Shown one piece after another: positions 25,347-33,395 of a stretch of 64,000 bases of DNA (positions within the stretch are counted from its first letter, which is position 1; each line of letters begins with the position of its first letter). The stretch is taken from contig NZ_JAVLVT010000005.1 in assembly GCF_031628175.1 (NCBI RefSeq), positions 310,001-374,000 on the forward strand, in the 5' to 3' direction. Source of the DNA: Lipingzhangella_A rawalii. GTDB lineage: Bacteria > Actinomycetota > Actinomycetes > Streptosporangiales > Streptosporangiaceae. The position numbers and the translations under genes are program-made. The notes under the pieces are model-generated. The model was not told the origin of the DNA. It worked only from the letters and a program-made list of their open reading frames with translations, and ran no database searches.

Positions 25347-27278
25347 ATGCCCGTCGAATCTGTCTTCGCTCGCCTGGAGCCACTGCTGTCCCGGGTGGCC
25401 AAGCCGATTCAGTACGTGGGTGGTGAGCAGAACTCTGTCGTCAAGGACTGGGACTCCGCCGAGGTCCGCTGGGCGCTGATGTACCCGGACGCCTACGAGG
25501 TCGGGGTGCCGAATCAGGGGATCCAGATCCTGTACGAGGTCCTCAACGAGCGCGAGGGAGTGCTCGCCGAACGTAGCTACGCCGTCGGGGCGGATCTCGA
25601 GCAGCTCATGCGCGAACACGCGGTCCCCCAGTTCACCGTGGACGCGCACCGGCCGGTCCGTGCCTTCGACATCCTCGGAGTGAGCTTCGCGAGTGAGATG
25701 GGGTACACGAACCTCCTCACCGCGCTGGACCTTGCGGGGATTCCCCTCCATGCAACCGAGCGGGGTGAGCAGGACCCCATCGTCTTCGCTGGCGGTCACG
25801 CCGCGTTCAACCCCGAGCCGGTTGCGGATTTCCTGGACGCGGTCGTACTGGGCGATGGTGAGGAGATCGCCCTGGCCGTCACCGAGATCATCCGGGAGTT
25901 TCGGCGGGAGGGTAGCCCCGGGGGGCGTACGGAGCTGCTCGCGCGTCTCGCGGCTGGGGGCGGTGTTTACGTGCCCCAGTTCTACGATGTCAGCTACCTG
26001 CCGGACGGCCGGATCGCGTCCTATCGCCCGAACCGCTCCGGGGTGCCGTGGACGGTGCAGAAGCACACCGTCATGGACCTGGACAGCTGGCCCTACCCCC
26101 GTAACCCCATCGTTCCGATCGCGGAGTCGGTGCACGAGCGCTACAGCGTGGAGATCTTCCGTGGCTGCACTCGGGGGTGTCGTTTCTGCCAGGCGGGAAT
26201 GATTACGCGTCCGGTCCGGGAACGCAGCAAGGAAACCATCAGTGACATGGTGGACACCGGGGTACGGTCCTCCGGGTTCCAGGAGGTGGGCTTGCTGTCG
26301 TTGTCCAGCGCGGACCACAGCGAGATCGGTGACATTACCAAGGGGCTCGCCGACAGTTACGAGGGAACGAACACGGGACTCTCGCTGCCCTCCACCCGGG
26401 TGGACGCCTTCAACATCGATCTGGCGAATGAGCTCACCCGCAACGGACGCCGTTCCGGCCTGACCTTCGCCCCGGAGGGCGGCAGTGAGCGCATGCGGCG
26501 CGTGATCAACAAGATGGTCACCGAACAGGACCTCATCCGCACCGTCACCGCCGCCTACGCCGCCGGTTGGCGTCAGGTCAAGCTCTACTTCATGTGTGGG
26601 CTGCCCACCGAGACTGATGAGGACGTCCTGGCCATCGGCGATCTCGCCACCGAGGTGATTCGTGCGGGGCGGCAGGCCAGCGGCCGCAACGACATCCGGT
26701 GCACCGTGTCCATCGGCGGGTTCGTCCCCAAGCCACAGACCCCGTTTCAGTGGGCCGGTCAGACCGCGCACGAGGATGTGGACGCACGCCTACACAAGCT
26801 GAAGGAGAAGCTGCGCGCCGACCGTAAGTACGGCAAGTCCGTGGGCTTGCGCTATCACGAGGGTCGTCCCTCGATCATCGAGGGCCTGTTGTCCCGGGGA
26901 GACCGTCGTGTCGGCCGCGTCATCGAGGCGGTCTGGGCGGACGGTGGACGCTTCGACGGCTGGAGCGAGCACTTCTCCTACGACCGCTGGATGCGCTGCG
27001 CCGAGACCGCGCTGGCTGACGAACCGGTCGATGTGGCCTGGTACACCACACGTGAGCGTGCCGAGGACGAGGTCTTGCCCTGGGATCACCTCGATGCTGG
27101 GCTGGACCGGGGCTGGCTGTGGCAGGACTGGCAGGATGCGCTGCACGGCAACGAGTCGGTGGAGGTCGACGACTGCCGCTGGAGCCCGTGTTACGACTGC
27201 GGTGTGTGCCCCAGCCTGGGCACGGAAATCCAGATCGGTCCGAACGGGCGGGAACTTCTGCCTCTGTCCGTCTCCTGA
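25347..27278 (+). CDS. TIGR03960-family B12-binding radical SAM protein
   Basis: A 643-residue protein. The N-terminal third looks like a B12-binding-type fold (PDAYEVGVPNQGIQIL, then FDILGVSFASEMGYTN, and a GGHAAFNPEP loop). The radical SAM motif is RGCTRGCRFCQAGM near residue 280, with the CxxxCxxC ligands of the 4Fe-4S cluster. A C-terminal Cys group (SPCYDCGVC) may hold another metal or cluster. The family is fused or adjacent to the DUF2344 protein that follows and is thought to modify RNA or a related target; the reaction is not known to me. The ATG at 25347 follows AAGGGA. Confidence 0.88.
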   Translation: MPVESVFARLEPLLSRVAKPIQYVGGEQNSVVKDWDSAEVRWALMYPDAYEVGVPNQGIQILYEVLNEREGVLAERSYAVGADLEQLMREHAVPQFTVDAHRPVRAFDILGVSFASEMGYTNLLTALDLAGIPLHATERGEQDPIVFAGGHAAFNPEPVADFLDAVVLGDGEEIALAVTEIIREFRREGSPGGRTELLARLAAGGGVYVPQFYDVSYLPDGRIASYRPNRSGVPWTVQKHTVMDLDSWPYPRNPIVPIAESVHERYSVEIFRGCTRGCRFCQAGMITRPVRERSKETISDMVDTGVRSSGFQEVGLLSLSSADHSEIGDITKGLADSYEGTNTGLSLPSTRVDAFNIDLANELTRNGRRSGLTFAPEGGSERMRRVINKMVTEQDLIRTVTAAYAAGWRQVKLYFMCGLPTETDEDVLAIGDLATEVIRAGRQASGRNDIRCTVSIGGFVPKPQTPFQWAGQTAHEDVDARLHKLKEKLRADRKYGKSVGLRYHEGRPSIIEGLLSRGDRRVGRVIEAVWADGGRFDGWSEHFSYDRWMRCAETALADEPVDVAWYTTRERAEDEVLPWDHLDAGLDRGWLWQDWQDALHGNESVEVDDCRWSPCYDCGVCPSLGTEIQIGPNGRELLPLSVS

Positions 27279-27377
27279 TCCGCACTAGCTGGTGCTGCGG
27301 TCCTCGGTCTTCGGGAACGAGCCTGGCCCGGGGCCGGCACGACCCGGACCGGGCCGCGTGCACTGGGGTGGCATGGC

Positions 27378-27420
27378 GGGTGTGTGGCCCGGCGCCCCGC
27401 TCGCGCCGGGCCACACACCC
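27378..27420 (+). terminator. Intrinsic terminator after the radical SAM gene
   Basis: A perfect 18-bp stem, GGGTGTGTGGCCCGGCGC (27378-27395) with its complement at 27403-27420, with a 7-base loop, then TGTTGG. It lies 99 bp after the stop and is one of the longest hairpins in the window. Confidence 0.85.
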
Positions 27421-27829
27421 TGTTGGACGTGCCTGGGGGATGTGGGGTTCACGCCCGTCCCCGGATTTTTGGAACCGATTTTCGGCCGGTTGGCCGTATG
27501 TGGACGTGCCCGATGCCGATTGAGCTTTTCAATGCTCGTCGACGTGGGAAGAGATCATCTGTGGATGTCGTTACACACCACAACACGGCCGATTGGTGCC
27601 GCGGAGCAGCCAGCGGGTCCCGTGCGCAACTGGGCCTGGCCAGGTACAACCGGACCAGGTTCTGGCGCAAGCGTTGGCGGCGGCATCGTAGGCTGAATTG
27701 AGACGTACGTTTGCGTGCCCGCCAGGAGTTGACGCCCTGCGCGTTGCCTGGAGGTCACGAATACAGGGGAAAGGAGTCACGCTGCCCCCCGCACCCCAGG
27801 GATCACGCCCGCACACGAGCGAGGGACCG
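27421..27829 (+). other. Intergenic region with leader of the DUF2344 gene
   Basis: No credible complete gene between the terminator and the DUF2344 ATG. The part around 27460-27560 is unusually AT-rich for this genome and may hold the promoter. A strong Shine-Dalgarno, AAGGAG at 27771-27776, is followed five bases later by an in-frame CTG at 27782 that could be the true DUF2344 start. Confidence 0.45.
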
Positions 27830-28636
27830 ATGCATCGGCTGCGCGTGCGGTATGCGAAGCGAGGCCGGATGCGGTTCGCCAGCCATCGGGACATCGCTCG
27901 GACCGTGGAGCGTGCCCTGCGTCGGGCGCGGGTACCTGTAGCTTACTCCGCAGGGTTCAGTCCGCATCCCAAAATCTCCTATCCCGGTGCGGCACCGACC
28001 GGGGTGGCGAGTGAGGCCGAGTATCTCGAGATTCTCGTGACCGAGCCCTACCCGGCCGAGTCCTTCCGCCAGGAGCTGGATGCTGCGATGCCGGAAGGAC
28101 TGGATGTCCTGGCCGTCGAGGCCGACCCCGACGACGGTCTCTCTGACCGGTTGGAGGGTTCGGCCTGGCAGATCGAACTTCCCGGGGTTTCGTCCGAGAG
28201 TGCCGGTCGTGCCGTGGCCGCCTTTCTCACCGAGAGTGCGGTCGAGGTCGAGCGTGTCACCAAGAAGGGACGTCGCCGGTTCGATACCCGCGGAGCGGTT
28301 CTGGCGCTGCGCGTGTGCCAACACAGCGGCCCAGATCCGGAATATGCCACAATTCAACTGGTCGTACGGCACACAACGCCAACCGTACGTCCGGACGACG
28401 TCGTGACCGCCCTTCGGCAGGTGGCCGACCTCGCGCCGCCGGCACCCGCCCGGGTCACCAGGCTGGCGCAGGGGCCACTCGCTGAGGTGGGTCGGTTGGT
28501 TGATGGCGGTGCGGTGGCAACGGACGCTGCGCAGGCCGAAGCACTGGCCTCGTCCCGGCCCCAGGCCCCGTCCACACCAACACAGCCGGCTCAGGCAGCG
28601 ACGCAGTCGAGGCCCACGGCGGAGCGCCCCGAATGA
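27830..28636 (+). CDS. TIGR03936/DUF2344 family protein, partner of the radical SAM protein
   Basis: At least 268 residues. The N-terminal MHRLRVRYAKRGRMRFASHRD, written here in parts MHRLRVRY and FASHRDIARTVERALRRA, plus YSAGFSPHPKISY, is the DUF2344 signature. The last ~60 residues are a disordered Ala/Pro/Thr tail. The family accompanies TIGR03960 radical SAM proteins; the exact job is unknown. The ATG at 27830 has GAGGGA only three bases away. An alternative in-frame CTG at 27782 has a better placed AAGGAG and would add 16 residues. Confidence 0.85.
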   Translation: MHRLRVRYAKRGRMRFASHRDIARTVERALRRARVPVAYSAGFSPHPKISYPGAAPTGVASEAEYLEILVTEPYPAESFRQELDAAMPEGLDVLAVEADPDDGLSDRLEGSAWQIELPGVSSESAGRAVAAFLTESAVEVERVTKKGRRRFDTRGAVLALRVCQHSGPDPEYATIQLVVRHTTPTVRPDDVVTALRQVADLAPPAPARVTRLAQGPLAEVGRLVDGGAVATDAAQAEALASSRPQAPSTPTQPAQAATQSRPTAERPE

Positions 28637-28678
28637 TCGGGAATCATCGCAGAGTCGTGGGTCTGAACACGGACTTCG

Positions 28679-28707
28679 CATCTGTGCCACCGGAGGTGGC
28701 ACAGATG
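28679..28707 (+). terminator. Perfect hairpin between DUF2344 gene and RNase E/G gene
   Basis: CATCTGTGCCACC (28679-28691) pairs without mismatch with 28695-28707 around a 3-base loop. It begins 43 bp after the DUF2344 stop and ends 88 bp before the RNase E/G start. There is no T run. It could be a terminator, or a structured leader acting in control of the nuclease message. Confidence 0.6.
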
Positions 28708-28795
28708 ACTGACAACACGCGACGACAGCTCCCGTGCGCGGCGGCCACGGACCTCCCGAGGCCGCGCCTGGGAGCTCTGACGGGAGAGCGCCCGG

Positions 28796-31700
28796 ATGCT
28801 CGACAACGAGCCGACGAGCGGTGTGGACAGCACCGCCGAGTCCGAGACCTCACAGGGTGCGGCCACCGAGCCGGACCGTGCTGAGGCAACCGCATCGGAC
28901 CGTAACCACACAACCGAGTTGACAGTAGCGCAGGACGAACCGGATACCTCAGCAGAGGCGGATGCCGGGGCCACTGCGGGTGAGCAGACACCCTCGGTGG
29001 TGGTAACTCCGCCGCGACGTGTCGCGGTTCGCCCGCCTGGTCCCCCACCCGAGCCGGAGCCCGAGCCCCAGAGCGAAGCGGCCGACCTCTCGGCGGCTCC
29101 GGGTGCGGGTTCGGACACGGCCGGGTCGGATGCCGGCGGTGACACCGGCAGCGCCCTCGACACCGACCAGCCTGCCAACGCGGCCAACGCTTCCAGTGCG
29201 GTCGGCACGGACGGTGCGGATGGGGGCGACAGTCCCGACCCCGCCGGCACGCCCGACGGTGCCGAGCACCCGACCACCTCTGGGAGGGCGGGCGCAGCCG
29301 CCGCGGTGGAGGCAGCGCCCGAGCAGTCCGATCCGGCCCCGGAGGAGTCATCGAACGCGGCTGGGGCGCCCGAGCCCGTGCCCGATGACGTCACCGCTGG
29401 CACGGCTGACTTGATCGTGGAATCGACATCCGCCGCCGCGACGGACTCTGCGACCGAAGCGACCGAAGGGGCCGTGGACACGGGGCACACCGCAGCCCAG
29501 CCGACGGAAGAGGAGCAGCCGTCAGCCACCGAGGCCACCGCACAGTCTGTGCCGGACAACGCGGCAACGATGGCCGCGATGCTGTTCCAGCCACCGACGG
29601 CGGTGTTCCAGCCACCCGCGCCCGCAACCACCTCTGGCCGCAACGGCACCGAACCCTCGAGGCGGTCCGGTGCTGGCGGTACGGTGACCACGGACCAGAA
29701 CGGGGACGCCGGTTCTACCGGGGCAGCGGAGGTCGCGGGGGACGCGGGGGACGCTTCCGCGGACGAGAGCCCGTCCGGCGGCGATGACGGAAAAACCAGC
29801 CGCCGGCGACGCCGACGCGGTGGTCGTGGCCGGGGCCGGGTCCGCGCGGAAACGCCCGAGGGTGCGGAGTCCGATGCGTCCGAGCCCGGGAGTCAGGACC
29901 GGTCCGCACCGTCGGCCCCGTCCTCGGGTGGTCAGAGCGATGCGGCCACCGGAACGGGACCGTCGGAGTCAGCCGAACACAGCGACACCACCTCCGGCCC
30001 CGTGCGGGAGGACTCCGGCCAGGAGGGCTCGGGCGACAGCTCCACAGCGAGTTCCTCGGGATCCGGGACGCGTCGGCGGCGCCGGCGGCGCCGCAGCGGG
30101 TCCGGTACGGCGACCACGCAGGCGACGGGGGAGAGCGAGTCCACGGAGACCGACGATCCCCCGAACACGGTGGTTCGGGTACGCGAGCCCCGCACCGCGG
30201 AGCCGGATGACGAGGTGCGGTCGGTTCGCGGGTCCACGCGCCTGGAGGCCAAGAAGCAGCGGCGGCGTGAGGGGCGGGAGCAGGGGCGAAAGCGTCCACC
30301 CGTGATCACGGAGTCGGAGTTCCTGGCGCGCCGGGAGGCCGTGCAGCGGGACATGATCGTGCGGCGGGTCGAGGACCGGACCCAGATCGCGGTGCTTGAG
30401 GACGACGTGCTCGTTGAGCACTATGTGGACCGTTCCACCCACAAGTCACTGGTGGGCAGCGTGTACCTGGGGCGGGTGCAGAATGTGCTGCCCTCGATGG
30501 AGGCCGCCTTCGTCGATATCGGCAAGGGACGCAATGCCGTCCTGTACGCCGGTGAGGTCAACTGGGACGCCACAGGCCTGGAGGGGCAGCCCAAACGCAT
30601 CGAGTCGGTACTCAAGTCGGGCCAGTCGGTTCTGGTCCAGGTCACCAAGGAGCCAAACGGGCACAAGGGAGCGCGGCTGACCAGTCAGATCAGCCTGCCC
30701 GGGCGCTACCTGGTGTATGTCCCGGACGGGTCCATGACCGGGATCAGTCGTAAGCTCCCGGACAAGGAACGTTCGCGCCTGAAGCAGATCCTGAAGCGGG
30801 TGGTGCCCGAGGACGCGGGTGTGATCGTCCGGACCGCCGCGGAGGGCGCCAGCGAGGAGGAGCTCAAGCGCGATATCGACCGTCTGTCCGCGCAGTGGGA
30901 GTCGATCAAGCGTAAGTCCCGGTCCGCCAGTGCTCCCGCGCTGTTGTCCAGCGAGCCCGATCTCACGGTTCGGGTGGTGCGCGATGTTTTCAACGAGGAC
31001 TTCTCGAGCCTGGTTGTGGCCGGGGACGAGGCGTGGACGACCGTGGAGGAGTACGTCAACTACGTAGCTCCGCATCTCGCCGAGCGCCTCACGCACTGGT
31101 CCGATGAGCGGGACGTTTTCGCCGCCTACCGGGTGGACGAACAGATCGCCAAGGCTCTGGAACGCAAGGTGTGGCTGCCCAGCGGCGGTTCGTTGATCAT
31201 TGACCGCACCGAGGCGATGACCGTCATCGACGTGAACACGGGGAAGTTCACCGGCCAGGGCGGCAACCTCGAGGAAACGGTGACGAAGAACAACCTGGAG
31301 GCCGCCGAGGAGATCGTTCGACAGCTGCGGCTGCGGGACATCGGCGGGATCATCGTCATCGACTTCATCGACATGGTCCTGGAAAGCAACCGGGATCTGG
31401 TGTTGCGTCGCATGTTGGAGTGCCTGGCTCGGGACCGCACCAAGCACCAGGTGGCCGAGGTCACCTCCCTGGGGCTGGTCCAGATGACCCGTAAGCGGGT
31501 CGGTCAGGGCCTGGTGGAGTCGTTCTCCCACACGTGCGAGAACTGTAGTGGCCGGGGGCTGATCGTTTCCAGCGAGTCCCTCACCAGCTCCGGGAAGGGC
31601 GGCTCCGGAACCGGAAAGTCCAAGTCCCGCAAGAGCCGGAGTAAGGCCAAGGACGCGACCGCCGGTAACGACAAGGAAACCAAGGAAACCACTGCGGCCT

Positions 31701-32410
31701 CTGAAGCCGCTACGGACGGTGCGGCGGAGGCCAAATCCGATCCGGACACAGCCGAGAGCGGCAGCGGGCGTTCGACGAGTGGCAAGAAGTCCGCCCGGCA
31801 GAACGGCTCCGGGAGCGAGGTTCGGGACTCCGGGGGGACGGATCCGGCCGTGAGCGTGGCGACCGAGAGCGAGACCCAGGCCCCCGAGAAGCAAGAAAAG
31901 CAAGAAAAGTCTGCGAAGTCCGGCGGGACCACGTCCAAGGAACGGTCCAGAACCAGGACCAAGTCCAGGTCCCGCGCCAAGAGCAAGGAGCGCGGCGCGG
32001 AGGACGATACACCCCAGTCCACCGAGGTCGCCGCCGAGGCTGCTCCCGCGACGGAGGCCACGACCGCGAACGCTGACGCCGACACGACCGCGGACACGAC
32101 CTCAGACGCGGGCTCGGACACCACGGATGCCGATGCAGCCCCCGGCCCGGACGCCGGCTCCGGGCACGTGGGTGATGCCGATGCTGCGGCGCCCACGGAG
32201 GCGTCCACGGAGGCGTCCGCGGATACGGCCGACGGTGCGGACTCGTCCTCGGGGGAGGCCGCGGTTTCGGAGGGTGCGGATGCCGCCGAGTCCGCCGAGG
32301 CCCAGTCCGCGGCCACGGGATCCGGCGGCCGAACTCGCCGTCGGCGCACGCGGCGTAGTGGCGGCTCCCGGGCCGCGGACAGTGAATCACCTGTGGTGGA
32401 GGCGTCGTAG
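28796..32410 (+). CDS. rne: Ribonuclease E/G family endoribonuclease
   Basis: A 1204-residue single-strand-specific endonuclease for rRNA maturation and mRNA decay. The catalytic core is in the middle: S1 RNA-binding domain from about residue 520 (MIVRRVEDRTQIAVLEDD), DNase-like domain with metal ligands in VIDVNTGKF (Asp near 812) and VIDFIDMV (Asp near 856), and the zinc-link CENCSGRG near 914. It is flanked by about 515 N-terminal and 280 C-terminal residues of low complexity rich in Ala, Thr, Ser, Asp and Glu, with Arg-rich clusters (SRRRRRRGGRGRGR, TRRRRRRRR, GGRTRRRRTRR). This core-in-the-middle layout is that of actinobacterial RNase E. The ATG at 28796 has GGGAGAG upstream. Confidence 0.93.
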   Translation: MLDNEPTSGVDSTAESETSQGAATEPDRAEATASDRNHTTELTVAQDEPDTSAEADAGATAGEQTPSVVVTPPRRVAVRPPGPPPEPEPEPQSEAADLSAAPGAGSDTAGSDAGGDTGSALDTDQPANAANASSAVGTDGADGGDSPDPAGTPDGAEHPTTSGRAGAAAAVEAAPEQSDPAPEESSNAAGAPEPVPDDVTAGTADLIVESTSAAATDSATEATEGAVDTGHTAAQPTEEEQPSATEATAQSVPDNAATMAAMLFQPPTAVFQPPAPATTSGRNGTEPSRRSGAGGTVTTDQNGDAGSTGAAEVAGDAGDASADESPSGGDDGKTSRRRRRRGGRGRGRVRAETPEGAESDASEPGSQDRSAPSAPSSGGQSDAATGTGPSESAEHSDTTSGPVREDSGQEGSGDSSTASSSGSGTRRRRRRRRSGSGTATTQATGESESTETDDPPNTVVRVREPRTAEPDDEVRSVRGSTRLEAKKQRRREGREQGRKRPPVITESEFLARREAVQRDMIVRRVEDRTQIAVLEDDVLVEHYVDRSTHKSLVGSVYLGRVQNVLPSMEAAFVDIGKGRNAVLYAGEVNWDATGLEGQPKRIESVLKSGQSVLVQVTKEPNGHKGARLTSQISLPGRYLVYVPDGSMTGISRKLPDKERSRLKQILKRVVPEDAGVIVRTAAEGASEEELKRDIDRLSAQWESIKRKSRSASAPALLSSEPDLTVRVVRDVFNEDFSSLVVAGDEAWTTVEEYVNYVAPHLAERLTHWSDERDVFAAYRVDEQIAKALERKVWLPSGGSLIIDRTEAMTVIDVNTGKFTGQGGNLEETVTKNNLEAAEEIVRQLRLRDIGGIIVIDFIDMVLESNRDLVLRRMLECLARDRTKHQVAEVTSLGLVQMTRKRVGQGLVESFSHTCENCSGRGLIVSSESLTSSGKGGSGTGKSKSRKSRSKAKDATAGNDKETKETTAASEAATDGAAEAKSDPDTAESGSGRSTSGKKSARQNGSGSEVRDSGGTDPAVSVATESETQAPEKQEKQEKSAKSGGTTSKERSRTRTKSRSRAKSKERGAEDDTPQSTEVAAEAAPATEATTANADADTTADTTSDAGSDTTDADAAPGPDAGSGHVGDADAAAPTEASTEASADTADGADSSSGEAAVSEGADAAESAEAQSAATGSGGRTRRRRTRRSGGSRAADSESPVVEAS

Positions 32411-32436
32411 AACCTGGTGCCAGGACGGTGGCCAGC

Positions 32437-32468
32437 CCGGGGCGTGGGGTAGGGCCCCACGGCCCCGG
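32437..32468 (+). terminator. Probable terminator after the RNase E/G gene
   Basis: A GC-rich hairpin: GTGGGG (32444-32449) pairs with CCCCAC (32455-32460), extended after a one-base bulge by CCGGGGC (32437-32443) with the complement up to 32468. It begins 27 bp after the stop. No T run. Confidence 0.55.
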
Positions 32469-32545
32469 CGGGCGGGGTACCCTGGACCGGTGTGCGGGTA
32501 CTGTGTGGGGATGGCTGCCCGAATGCCCAGGCGGTCCACCTAGGG

Positions 32546-32553
32546 TGGTATGA
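32546..32553 (+). promoter_or_regulatory. Probable extended -10 promoter of rplU-rpmA
   Basis: TATGAT (32548-32553) is preceded by TGG, giving an extended -10 element. No clear -35 is visible. It lies about 168 bp upstream of the rplU start, leaving an untranslated leader of some 160 bases before the first cistron. Confidence 0.5.
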
Positions 32554-32720
32554 TCTGGGTCGGTGCGTCGGGCATCGCGGGTAGCGAATCCGCCCGATCC
32601 CCACATTCGTTCCCCGGCCTAGGAATCGGCGACCTAAGTCCCGGGGCCTGTGCGCATAGGACACGGTCTGAGTGAGAGCGCGCTCAGTTTCAACGGCTTG
32701 AGCAGGAAGAGAGTTTCCCG

Positions 32721-33035
32721 GTGTACGCGATCGTGCGAGCGGGCGGCCGGCAGGAGAAGGTGTCTGTCGACGACGTCCTGACCATTGACAAGCTGTCAGA
32801 TGAGGTCGGATCGACCGTGACCTGGGAGCCGCTGCTGGTCGTGGATGACGGCAAGGTCATCAGCGACTCCGGGCAACTGGGCGGCTACCGGGTCACCGCC
32901 GAGGTGCTGGGCGAGTCCCGCGACCCCAAGATCAACATTGTGAAGTACAAGAACAAGACCGGCTACAAGAAGCGGCTGGGCCACCGGCAGAAGTACACCC
33001 AGGTCCGGGTCACCGGCATCGGCGGCGACAAGTAG
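32721..33035 (+). CDS. rplU: 50S ribosomal protein L21
   Basis: A 104-residue large-subunit protein. The N-terminal YAIVRAGGRQEKVSVDDVL and the C-terminal KYKNKTGYKKRLGHRQKYT are the L21 pattern that contacts 23S rRNA. It starts at a GTG (32721) with AGGAAGAGAG upstream. rpmA follows after 13 bp. Confidence 0.97.
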   Translation: MYAIVRAGGRQEKVSVDDVLTIDKLSDEVGSTVTWEPLLVVDDGKVISDSGQLGGYRVTAEVLGESRDPKINIVKYKNKTGYKKRLGHRQKYTQVRVTGIGGDK

Positions 33036-33048
33036 AGAGGGCTGCGAG

Positions 33049-33309
33049 ATGTCCACAAAGAAGGGCGCCTCGAACACACGGAACGGGCGCGACTCCAATG
33101 CGAAGCGGCTCGGGGTCAAGCGGTTTGGTGGCCAGCAGGTCAAGGCGGGAGAGATCCTGATCCGCCAGCGTGGCACCAAGTTCCACCCCGGCGACAACGT
33201 TGGCCGTGGCGGTGACGACACCCTGTTCGCGCTCTCTGCCGGCATGGTGCAGTTCGGTAACCGTCGTGGCCGCAAGGCCATCAACATCGTGCCTGCGCCG
33301 GCCGAGTAG
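33049..33309 (+). CDS. rpmA: 50S ribosomal protein L27
   Basis: An 86-residue protein whose N-terminal tail reaches toward the peptidyl-transferase centre. The KKGASNTRNGRDSNAKRLGVK start and GTKFHPGDNVGRGGDDTLFA core are typical. No Firmicutes-type cleavable N-terminal extension is present. It is followed by a strong hairpin, so most transcripts may end before obgE. Confidence 0.97.
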   Translation: MSTKKGASNTRNGRDSNAKRLGVKRFGGQQVKAGEILIRQRGTKFHPGDNVGRGGDDTLFALSAGMVQFGNRRGRKAINIVPAPAE

Positions 33310-33329
33310 GGCCGGCGCAGCGACACCAC

Positions 33330-33366
33330 GTGTGGGGCGGGCCAGGCGTTCTGGCCCGCCCCACAC
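33330..33366 (+). terminator. Strong hairpin between rpmA and obgE
   Basis: A perfect 16-bp stem, GTGTGGGGCGGGCCAG (33330-33345) with its complement at 33351-33366, with a 5-base loop, then GACTTTGTG. It starts 20 bp after the rpmA stop and ends 29 bp before the obgE start. It would separate abundant ribosomal-protein transcription from the GTPase gene. Confidence 0.8.
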
Positions 33367-33395
33367 GACTTTGTGCAACAGGCAAGGGGGCGGAC

